In this document: positions 1 through 9,100 of the stretch, piece after piece | Numbering within the stretch: the stretch's first letter is position 1 | Layout of the letters: each line of letters starts with the position of its first letter | Assembly: GCF_000090795.2 (NCBI RefSeq) | Contig: NW_003546667.1 | Location: forward strand, 42,558-86,600 | Length of the DNA stretch: 44,043 nucleotides | Source: Amphimedon queenslandica | Taxonomy: Eukaryota > Porifera > Demospongiae > Haplosclerida > Niphatidae | Direction of reading: 5' to 3' | Made by a program: the position numbers and the translations under genes | Notes under the pieces: generated by a model | Database searches by the model: none | What the model saw: only the letters and a program-made list of their open reading frames with translations | Told to the model about the DNA's origin: nothing

Positions 1-26
1 AGTAATAATGATACATATGTATGTAC

Positions 27-152
27 TTCATTGATTAAAGCTAACAGTAAAGAGTTACACTGTCTCTCAATAATCTCAAGATGTCCATAGTCAGAAAGAA
101 ATGTAAGAGCAGATAGCTTTTGACTCTCCTCCTTATCTTTCTTGCCTTCCAT
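27..152 (-). CDS. First coding exon of a small unknown protein (gene runs off the left edge)
   Basis: On the minus strand an ATG at 152 opens 42 codons that end in phase 0 at a donor (GAA|GTACAT) at position 26. The peptide is charged at first (EGKKDKEES) and then forms an amphipathic helix-like stretch ending LLLALINE. I recognise no family. It is supported as coding because a diverged copy lies at 25631-25766 beside the second cystatin, where the same donor position is kept (GAG|GTATCA). In that copy two further short exons follow with correct phase, so the whole protein may be only about 81 residues. It is divergent from the cystatin at 713, and in the other copy the two start codons are only 212 bp apart, so a shared promoter is likely. 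Function unknown. Confidence 0.5.
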
Positions 153-712
153 TTACCCCGAAAAAGAAATAAAGAGAGAGAAGAAAATGGATTTCACCAC
201 TTAGCAGCTCGCTTAGCAGTTAGCAATGGATGGCCAGGTGGTTCCATGCCGCTAGTGATGGGCGATATATCGATTCTTTATCGATATAAACGATATTTTA
301 CGGAATCGATTTGAATCATTATCGAAATTTTTATGCAATTTTCATCGATCTATTGACCACGCCCATGTATTAAGGTTAAATAACTAATTTTAATAAGTAA
401 TTGCACTGTTGAACTGCAAGAAAGAAGCAACTGACCAGTTGTTAGCTCAGCCTACCCCAATAAGAAGAGAACCAAGTTCAAGAGCATGAAAATGATCTTC
501 TCTCATGACAAGTACAGTTATATCTGTGCCAAAATCATTAGCCACACCCTTGACACGCCCCCAAAATGAAGGTGTGGTTATCGTATCGTTAATAATCGAT
601 ATTTCCTTAAAAAGTCCAATATTGATCGTTATCGAAAATTAAGAAAATTGGCCATATCGCCCATCACTACATGCCGCCAAGTGACGTCATAAAATTTTCA
701 CGTGATCTAAAA
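153..712. promoter_or_regulatory. Bidirectional promoter between small gene and cystatin 1, interrupted by a MITE
   Basis: This spacer separates two divergent ATGs (152 minus, 713 plus). It contains a palindromic CRE-type site, TGACGTCA, at 682-689. The same site sits in the equivalent spacer of the inverted copy (25510-25517), so it is conserved after duplication. Without the inserted element at 253-669 the spacer would be about 135 bp. The role of the CRE-like site is inferred from motif and conservation only. Confidence 0.5.
253..669. mobile_element. Non-autonomous hAT-type MITE with 8-bp target-site duplication
   Basis: The 417-bp element starts TAGTGATGGGCGATAT and ends with its exact reverse complement, giving 16-bp terminal inverted repeats. 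It is flanked by the perfect 8-bp direct repeat CATGCCGC (245-252 and 670-677), the target-duplication length typical of hAT transposons. The ends are rich in ATCGAT/TATCGATA palindromes. No transposase reading frame is visible. The paralogous promoter around 25520-25530 carries a single CATGCCGC with no element, which is an empty site. The element lies four bases from the CRE-like motif and may affect transcription of the flanking genes. Confidence 0.85.
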
Positions 713-2021
713 ATGGAGTCGGAGATCATTTGTGGAGGAATGAATAAGAACGAGCGACCTGCCGATGCGGCCATACAGGAACTAGCAGACAAAGTAGACC
801 AGTTTATAATGTCCAAAAAATAATTGTTAAATATCTTCAGGTTAAAGTATCCGTAGAGGAAAAGTCTGGTAGAAAATTTACTGAGTACAGGGCCATTACA
901 TACTGCACTCAACTGGTAGCAGGAATGAATTACTTTATTAAAGTAAGGGACACTGTGGGGTTAGTGGGTCAAATGGAATATATATATAGACCCTATGGGG
1001 CGCTAATTTCTGCAAGTAGTCATTGCATTACGGTATCCACCCACACTCATGATTTGGACGGCAAGTTACAGTGTAGCTCGAGGTGTAGCTACTGCTACAT
1101 GGGGAAACAAGGAACAAGAGGCCTTCGTGGCTTCCAGAGATTGCCTGAGTGGCAATAAATGCCAGTAACTGTGAAGAATAAAGCCCAGAATGTCTCCTGA
1201 GAAAAAGCTTCATTGCACTTGAAGCAACTTTTCCACAAATGCTGTTTTTGGCCTCCTATCCATTGGTTTTGCTGTCCAGCAGGAGAATTTCGAAATTTTT
1301 TCATTAAAGAATGTGGATAGGATACGGAAGATTACGAATAGTGTCTTATATACGGTATCTATAATTGCTTCTAGAAGTTAGTGCCCTATAGGGTCTATAC
1401 ACCAACCTGGGAACTAGAACTACACCTCATGTCTATTAATATTTTTAGTTAGGGTCCCCTCTAGGGTTAAGGGGTTGGGACGATTTTACTTTTGGTGTGA
1501 CAGTTTGTAAATTAGTGGAGGGTGTAACCTTGTTGTATTTTGGAAATGAATGCACGGCAAGAAATAATCATGCATGTAGCTGACACAGGCTGACAGTTTA
1601 TTTTGGTTGATTCAGGCTTACCATTGGAAATATGTGTGCATTGAAATTGGTAGGTTCTTCTCAAAAACTGTAGCATCTCTGATTTTTATGTACTCCAACT
1701 GTTTTTTTATGTCATTTTATGGTATTTTTATTGAGAATTATTATTCTCATCAACAGTTCATATATCGGTAACTTATTTTGGCTATACTGATATCAACCGA
1801 TTTTGATAAAAATGGGCCGATACCGATATTTGTATTGGTATCGGTGCATCACTAGTACTATTTCGTAAGATATTATATAATTATTTATTATTGGGCTTTA
1901 GGTATGTGTTGGTACTGATGATTACATTATGTTACGTATCTATCAAAACCTTGATGAAGAGGTATCTCTCACTTCCTACCAGCTGGACAAGAAAGATAAT
2001 GACCCAATTGAATATTTTTAA
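713..2021 (+). CDS. Stefin-type cystatin (cysteine protease inhibitor), copy 1, three exons
   Basis: Exons 713-793, 841-942 and 1902-2021 splice in phase 0 to a 100-residue protein without signal peptide, the size of cytosolic stefins. Stefins block papain-family cathepsins by inserting an N-terminal Gly, a QxVxG loop and a second hairpin into the active cleft. Here the N-terminal Gly pair is in ICGGM, the loop is QLVAG followed by MNYFIKV, and the C-terminal part ends DPIEYF, like the TYF end of vertebrate stefins. Exon 2 is exactly 34 codons and runs from after ELADK to YFIK, which fits my memory of the vertebrate stefin gene. Intron 1 is 47 nt; intron 2 is 959 nt and holds a hAT-like terminus. 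The loop is QLVAG, whereas copy 2 has the canonical QVVAG. An AATAAA lies at 2043-2048. Confidence 0.85.
1742..1855. mobile_element. Possible terminus of another hAT-like element in cystatin intron 2
   Basis: The stretch holds repeated CCGATA/TATCGG motifs and ends GTATCGGTGCATCACTA. That end, read inward, begins TAGTGATGCACCGATAC and resembles the TAGTGATG ends of the MITE at 253-669 and of hAT elements in general. I found no matching left end and no target duplication, so this is probably a truncated copy. Confidence 0.35.
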
Positions 2022-2169
2022 TAATTTAAATTTTGCTGTTGTAATAAATGAATTAGAGTTAAAATTGTTTTTATAAACAAAATTAATACTGTAGTCTGAA
2101 AGGTTGATGAATGTTTCAAATCAGTGGTTGACCAGCAAGGTTTCTTATCATAAATTATCATTTTTGTGG

Positions 2170-2390
2170 TTTGGCTCTTATCTACCTTGTCCTGGACTTT
2201 ACAAGCAACCAGTCCTTGTTTGACTACATTATTATGATTACTAGTGTTGCTGATAGTGTTAATTATACCACTACTGATATGACTAGATCTGATTTTACCA
2301 GTACCTTCAACCAATGGTACAGAATATACTTTCACTGTTATAACTGTTGATACTACTGGTAGATGATGTGGTGATGATTCATATAATTTA
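2170..2390 (+). pseudogene. Relic of a fibronectin type III-like domain
   Basis: One plus-strand frame reads VTSVADSVNYTTTDMTRSD and, after a one-base shift, a second frame reads NGTEYTFTVITVDTTGR before TGA. The second piece looks like the F- and G-strand end of a fibronectin type III domain (NGTxYxFTVxAxDxxGR). No start, splice sites or flanking domains are visible, so it is best taken as an orphan fragment of a multidomain gene. The long minus-strand open frame over the same bases is then a shadow. Confidence 0.35.
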
Positions 2391-3243
2391 AAAGTATAGA
2401 TAATCAATGCTGTATTTTATTATTTTTAGTTCCAGGTGTAAGGTCACAATTCTTCATTAAAATTGCAACTGCATCAAAACTATTGTACAAGTGCTGCCAC
2501 TGCTAATGAATGAAGCTTCACATTATCAATATTGTGAATATGATTGAATTTAGGAGAGATAATCAAAAGTTCAAATTTTTTAGCATAATTACCTGATTGC
2601 ATTGCAATTGATGCTGTGTATCATCACTTGTGAAAAAGATAGAGCAAGATATGGAAAAAGCAAATGCACTGAGGCAATATTATTTTTAATGTCACTATTC
2701 GGACCTTTACTTCAACAGCCTGGTGGTGACAATAGCTACAGGCAGCCATCAAAGCAGTGATTCCATCTTCATGATCAAAATGTAAAAAATTAGGAAGCTA
2801 AAAATAATTTCTTTCTTGTTATAAAAATAGCTACATATCACTAAAAAACAAGGTGCTTTTTTTTCAAAAACTTTGGCCATTGACATCTCTCATTTTATAT
2901 AGTGATGTCATTAGACACGTATGACATCAGTTCCATGTGTGCAGAAGTAGATTCTAAATAAGAACACTGAGTTGACACAATTATAATTATTATTTAATTT
3001 TATAGAATAGCTTTAAGTAACGATAATGTAGATATGATGACAAATATTTAAAACTGTACCCTATATAGACTAGAGGCTCATCTATTGACATGAGCAGCAA
3101 TACAGCAAAAATAACATAACATTAACATAGTACATGTAACTAACAGCAACTATGCACACACACACACACACAAGCACCCACACACACAAGCACCCACACA
3201 CACACACACAATATCCATCAAACTGTTCATCAGTATATTCTCA
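2391..3243. other. Noncoding stretch, AT-rich
   Basis: I see no credible gene here. The only structure is the CA-rich microsatellite at 3151-3210, listed separately. Confidence 0.5.
3151..3210. repeat. CA microsatellite with an AAGCACCC variant
   Basis: (CA)n tracts are interrupted twice by AAGCACCCA, giving a compound simple repeat of about 60 bp just downstream of the fibrinogen-like pseudogene. Confidence 0.9.
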
Positions 3244-4129
3244 TCATTTGACATACAGCTCATAAAAGCTAACAGGAACATCTTCATTATGTGTACTTTC
3301 ATCTCCACACACCCTCAGCTCAAGGTAGTCAGTAATGGTAGTGTTTAGTACCTTACTGAATCATGGAAGACTAGGACGAGATGTACAACAATTACCTTCA
3401 GAGCCACCACATCCTTTACCATCCCACAATGGATCAGATGTATAGAGTATGAAACTAGAAATATTAGGATTACCAGATTCACAGAAGTAGTCATTGCCAA
3501 TGAAAGACTGAAGAGTTGAATTTTGAGAACTGCCTTGAGAACAAGGACAATTGTAATGACCACCATGACTAGTGCTGTCTTCACTTAGTCCAGCAATTAG
3601 TGTCCAGACATGTTGACAAGGAGACCCATAAGTGATACTAACACCATCGACATAATAAGAATTAGTATCATTATGACTTTGAGAGCTACCATGACTAGGA
3701 TTACTTCCATCAGGTGATCCCCATTGATACCCCACTACTCTACCACACACTTGAGAGTAGCTGATACCATTAGATGGAAACTGAACTGATGTACAATTGC
3801 CTCCAGTTGATGTTGCTCACACAAGCTCTAACTCCTCCTGACTGATACAGTCTAAACCCAGAAGGACAGTTCACTGTAGCATCAGACATATTCAGATATG
3901 CTAGCCTTGTCCATCCTATTGAACCACAGTACGGCTCCTCCATATTACAGTAAATATACGTTGTTCCTTCTTTAGTTACAATGCTGTAATTCTTTGAAGG
4001 ACTTTCTGGCCAGTACTTCTTTATGTCATTACATGATACAGCATTAGGCTTGCAGGAATATGATTGTTGAGCTAACGTAGCACTACTGGCTGAACTGATA
4101 ATGAACGCAATAGCACAGAGTAGCATCAT
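3244..4129 (-). pseudogene. Secreted Cys-rich fibrinogen-like family member, copy A, broken
   Basis: From ATG 4129 (minus) the frame encodes a signal peptide (MMLLCAIAFIISSASSATLA), a Cys-containing linker, then YCNMEEPYCGSIGWTRLAYL and CPSGFRLYQSGGVRAC. These are hallmarks of a secreted family, common in demosponges, that resembles the first half of a fibrinogen-like domain. The frame is lost near 3818, where two bases are missing relative to copy B, and resumes as SVQFPSNGISYSQVCGRVV. It runs on to LYTSDPLWDGKGCGGSEGNCC, where a TGA at 3361-3363 replaces the Trp of LPWF. The remaining 38 codons, including YLELRVCGDE and VPVSFYELYVK, are intact to the TGA at 3244. Two lesions make it a pseudogene. 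A longer spliced form avoiding both lesions is unlikely, because no introns fit. Confidence 0.75.
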
Positions 4130-4414
4130 AGTAGACTGTGATGTGATTTACTAGTCCCTGATTTATATTATTTAAAGGAGCCTGACTAGTGACATCAGAA
4201 ATGATGTCTTGCATGTACTTTTGCTGGCCCAAACTCATTCCAAAATGTTCATGTGCTTTTAGCAGTAGCCAAGAATATCAATTAGGCTATTTGCATGTAA
4301 GATATGCCAGTAATCAATTTCTCTGGATTTTTACATTATTTTTGCAAATAAAAGTCTTTAGTATAATTTTGAAATAAACAAAGTACACAGTAAGCTGAAA
4401 TGCCCTGTCCACTC
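4130..4414. other. Spacer between two fibrinogen-like pseudogenes, with duplicated 5' flank
   Basis: Bases 4150-4210 (a TTAAAGGAGCCTGACTAGTG core followed by ACATCAGAAATGATG) match 5545-5600 upstream of copy B. The upstream flank was therefore duplicated with the gene and may be the old promoter. The rest shows no gene. Confidence 0.5.
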
Positions 4415-5467
4415 ATAAAAGCTAACAGGAACATCTTCATTATCTGTATGCTAATCTCTACACACCCTCAGCTCAAGGTAGTCAGTGCTTAGTACCTTAT
4501 TGAACCATGGAAGACTAGGACGAGATGTACAAAAATTACTTTCAGAGCCACCACATCCTTTACCATCCCACAATGAATCAGATGTATAGAGTATGGATTA
4601 AAATGTGCCATCAGTAGCAGGATTACCAGATTCACAGAAGTGGTCATTACTAATGAAAGACTGAAGAGTTGAGTTTTGAGGACTACTTTGAGAACAAGCA
4701 AAATTGTAACAATAATCGCCACTCTGTAAAAAATAAGTGGACTCAAGTAGTCCAGCAATTAGTGTCCAGACATGTTGACAAGGAGACCCATGAGTGATAC
4801 TAACACCATCAACATAATAAGAATTAATGTGGTTCAATGATACATAGTTTCCTGGATAAACTGCATCAGGTGAAGCATATTGATACCCCACTACTCTACC
4901 ACACACTTGAGAGTAACTGATACCATTGGAACTGAATTGATACACAACTGCCTCCACTTGATGTTGCTCTACCACAAGCTCTAACTCCTCCTGACTGGCA
5001 CAGTCTAGACCCAGAAGGACAGTTCACTGTAGCATCAGTCATATCCAGATATGCTAGTCTTGTCCATCCTCCTCCTGAACCACACAGCTCCTCCATATTA
5101 CAGTAAACACTTTAAGTTCCATCATTAGTTGCCAGTAGATATACACCAAAAGGACTGTTTGGTTGTTTGTTCTTAATCTCTTGACAAGAAGTAGGGATAG
5201 GAGAGAAGGAAGATAAATCATTGTTTAAGATGATAAGGTCTTTTACTACCAGCATTAGAGGTAGCAGTTTCCTTGATATGAGAAAGAGAAGAAATGATAC
5301 TATCCATTTTCTGTTTTATTTCTTGAATATCTTGATCATTGTTCCTTGTAGCATTGAGTAGTTCATCATTAGTGTTGTATTGATTGGTATCAGTATTAGT
5401 GGTATGATGTGGTATCACTGCAGGTAGTACAGGCTGCAGTACATGCAGGTATTGTTAGCAACATCAT
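4415..5467 (-). pseudogene. Secreted Cys-rich fibrinogen-like family member, copy B, broken
   Basis: Read on the minus strand, ATG ATG at 5467 may open a short leader. It is followed in another frame by a coiled-coil-like segment (DIQEIKQKMDSIISSLSHIK). After a one-base shift near 5247 comes a linker to SCQEIKNKQPNSPFGVYLL, an in-frame TAA near 5108, and then CNMEELCGSGGGWTRLAYLD. Near 4933 four bases are missing relative to copy A, shifting the frame again before GISYSQVCGRVVGYQYASPD. The Trp lost in copy A is present here (LPWF), but a TAG at 4451-4453 follows YLELRVCRD. At least four lesions are visible and none is shared with copy A, so each copy died independently. The coiled coil between leader and domain suggests that intact members oligomerise. 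Confidence 0.75.
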
Positions 5468-5544
5468 CAAATGTTCTTAAAGAGCAAGATTAGAACTGCT
5501 GATTATTATCCTCTTTGTAATAATTGTTTACTGTTTACTCCTCA

Positions 5545-5735
5545 CTCCTTTTATAATATTCAAAAGAGCCTGACTAGCGATGTCAGACATGATGTTGTAG
5601 GTAGTGCCAAAAATTCAGAGAATGTACTCTAGTAGTAACTATTAGTACTACTAATTGAACAAGAATGTGTGATTGGCAAGAAGGAAGATAAGTCATTGTG
5701 TAACATGATAAGGAGGACAATGCCGAGCAGCATCA
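5545..5735 (-). pseudogene. Duplicated 5' flank and a small relic of a third fibrinogen-like copy
   Basis: Bases 5545-5600 match the flank of copy A. Bases 5680-5715 match 5200-5230 of copy B, and on the minus strand read roughly LIMLHNDLSSFLP, equivalent to the linker before the first Cys of the domain. No further part of a third copy is visible up to 6146, and 5736-6146 shows nothing else I can call. Confidence 0.4.
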
Positions 5736-6146
5736 AACTGTATTAGAAGGAATGCTAACCTTTCGAACTCAGCATCTTTTGCATTATATCTATGTATGTT
5801 CAAAATTATGTCAACAAGGCTTATCATGATGTGATGATGTACACGTGTATACAGTATTACGTATTTACTTAAAGTCCAAATAGTGATAAGGTACATGTAC
5901 ATATCCAAACTTCATGGGTATAATTATTGTATAATAACCTAAACAGAGCTGCCACTTGTCAGTATCTCTACTGGAACATTTGCATGTAATAAATTATAAT
6001 CATAATTATTGAAAATAATGATAAGTATTTAATAAAGAAAGAAAAGGAAGAGAGAATAAGTTACTGTATAGGGTCAGTTCTATCAAGAAGTGATAAATAT
6101 CTATAATAATAAAAATACAATATCCTCAATCATTTTACTTATTGGC

Positions 6147-9100
6147 TTACGAAGGATTATATTGTTCTATTCTTCCTCTCATTATCATTGGACCAATCAG
6201 TGCAGTAAGAGATTGAACACAATCAGATGAAGCCATCTTTAATTGCGGACTGGAAGAAATCTGCCATAATGACAAACAGTTAACATACATGTATAGTAAA
6301 CACATGACATACGATTCCATAAAATATTCCATCAAAAAATAATTCAATATGCTGCTTGAATACTCTCTTGCCTAGTGACTTTGCTATAACAGGAAGCTAC
6401 ATAAAAATAATAATTTCATATCCCCATCCTCCTTCTCTCCCTCACTTGTTTCATTAGTGTCTCCATGTGGTTACAGTGTTGGATGTATTGTCTGTGTCCA
6501 GTTGTCTCTGCTAGTAATGGGAGGAGCAATGCAACATTAGAACGAGACCGATCCACTTTAGACAACTCTGACAGTAGGTGAATACAACTAGATAGATACA
6601 AGTCAGTGTAAAAGGATTAGCTTTTAAAATTTTCATAAAATTTTGACCATAAGCATTGTCGCATACGTGTACATGTACAACACATACAAGTATACCTCCT
6701 ACATGTACATGTATTACCTCTCTCCCTTCCTCTCTCTCTCTTACCCCTCACTCTTCTCCCATGGCTGGGCTGGTTTATGGAAGTCACTGTGCATGCATCC
6801 ACCACCACCTCCTCTCCTCTTCATTTTAGGAGCCAGTGAGCCACAAGAATACATCTAACAAACATAAAGTGAGATCAGACGTGGGATCAACTACAATACA
6901 ACATTTTTGATATCAGTATAAAATAAAGTAATAATATAGCTGATGTTATATGTGTCAAGTTTGAGCTGATTCCAATCAAGACTGGGATTAATAAAAATTT
7001 TAAGTTGCTTCAAAATTTTAGAATGGAACTAAAATGCATGTATTGAGATTCACTTCTAAAAAGGTTACATAGTAGGATTTTGATTAACTATTGTTCATCC
7101 ATACCAATGACAATCCTACTATTAGTAATGCGGTAGCATTACTAAGTAGGATTCACTCCTCTTCAAAATGGCTGCCACGACTTTTGCAGCCTTGTTGTAA
7201 CAAGTGACCATTCATTTTCTTAAATGTAAGGAGCAGAATCTGTGTCACAAGAGAAAAAAAATCTCCATTTTTATATCTTTCTGATGCACATAAATATTCT
7301 TATCTTGCACAAAAAGTTTGAACTGGTTTCGATTAAAAAGTAAATTCTTAAGTCGCTTAAATATTTGGCTAAATACCCTACCATATTATTATGAGTCTTC
7401 AAATTAATTACAAAGATTAGCAAGGAATGAGTAGGATTCACTCTGTAGTCTCAACACATCCTCACCTGTTGGTTGCTGTGGGTATCCATGTCATTGTCAT
7501 GGATTCTCTTCACAACTCCAAAAACAGCTGGACCGGATTCTAAACCAGGATGAAGTGGATCACTAGTAGGAAATATCAACAATGACACAGCCAGTTTTAC
7601 GAACCAGTCAAACCTGCTATCAACTGAAGGTGGTTGTTCGGAAACAAGAGGGAGCCATTCCTTGATGACACTAATGACTTTATCTTCGACTTCAGTACCT
7701 GAAATATAATTTAAACAATCACCTACAGTACTACTAAAATAAAAAATGTCAACTTTATTCAAATCAAATCCGAGAGCCTCAAATTTCATGTTTCAGACAC
7801 TAAGCTTCAGCTTAAAGTGAACTGCCATTGTTACAGAATGATCAGCATTGCTCAAAATGTCTTAAAATTACATGTACAATACATACCGTATAGCAGGAAA
7901 TTTTGGAGGGACTAAGATTTGGCGAATTGCTATTTTTTTGTGATTGGCAGATTTTAATTTGGCAAATTTGTGGTCATGTGCCATTCAGCATGTGTATAAT
8001 GGCTCAAATGGCAGATTTTTTTGATGAAGGGCTATCAAAATGCCAAATTTAATCCCTTCCAAAATTTCCCGCTATACGGTACATGTATGTACAATGTACA
8101 TGTACTTATTATGCAGAGTAAAACAATTGGAAAAGGTACAACGTCTAACTCAAAAACTAAAATTTATATCCCTCCCCCTATCTGGCTCTTTCTTACCATA
8201 TGTCTTCACTAGGTTGCCAATAGCAACAGCAGCTCCTTGTCTCACAGAGGGTATGCTGTCCTCAAGATTGGCTAAGAATAACGGATATAACTGAGATAAG
8301 TACTCATGACACTCGTCAGGAAAACAAGCAATAAAGTTACCACAAGCTAAACAAGCAGCTAATAAGAAGAAGGAGAGAAAAGAAGAGAAATTATAAAATG
8401 TGCACTGTATAGTGTCACTCTTGATAGTGTATATAGTGCCAAATTTTTGTTAGAAAAAAATGACAATTTGTTAAAATTTTACTTTACAAAAAAATCCTCA
8501 CGATTCTACATTTGATAGCATAGCAAAAATTTTATCAAAAATTTTTCCTCAACAAAAATTTGGTGATATAAATTACAATACAAGAATCATTAAGGAAAAA
8601 TCAATTAAGCTCTTACCATCTCTGACAGGCCAGCTCTCATCATGGAAGCAGTCCAGTAATGCTGTCACTAGTTGACTGACATGAGGCCTCACAGCATCTG
8701 GTGATATCTTATTCCCTAATTCAGCAATACAAGTACATGCTGCCTCTCTCACTGCATGATTAGACGCTTCACTCTCCTTTATATAGAATGATACCTAATG
8801 AGAATAGCATACATAATATTAATAGTCTAGTCCAGCACAATGCACTAAGAATTTTAAAGCAGCCACACAATCACATATACTGTATACTGTATAGCAAGCC
8901 ACACATATGAGAGAAGTTTCGCACTTTAAGCTGCTAAACTGTGAAAGTAGTACATTAGTTACAGCTATAAGTAAATTTGTTCCTACATGTATGGTATACC
9001 GTATAGCCAAAAATTTTCGAGGCTTAAAATTTCGTGAATAATGAAATTTATGGAGAAATTTTAAATTCCGTGATAAATATTTTCGTGATTTTATTTTAAT

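Noticed and set aside
1095..1160. Candidate third exon of cystatin 1 reading LRGFQRLPEW near 1118-1153
   Set aside because: It loosely resembles the LRVFQSLP strand of stefins but has no good acceptor in phase and stops at once. The stretch at 1902-2021 has a proper AG, the right phase, the full stefin end and a close match in cystatin 2.
2018..2407. 129-codon minus-strand open frame
   Set aside because: No start context, no domain and low-complexity composition; the plus strand over the same bases carries fibronectin-III-like phrases, so this is taken as a shadow.
3151..3210. Spaced CA/AAGCACCC repeats as a possible CRISPR-like array
   Set aside because: Simple-sequence microsatellite in a eukaryotic genome; no unique spacers.
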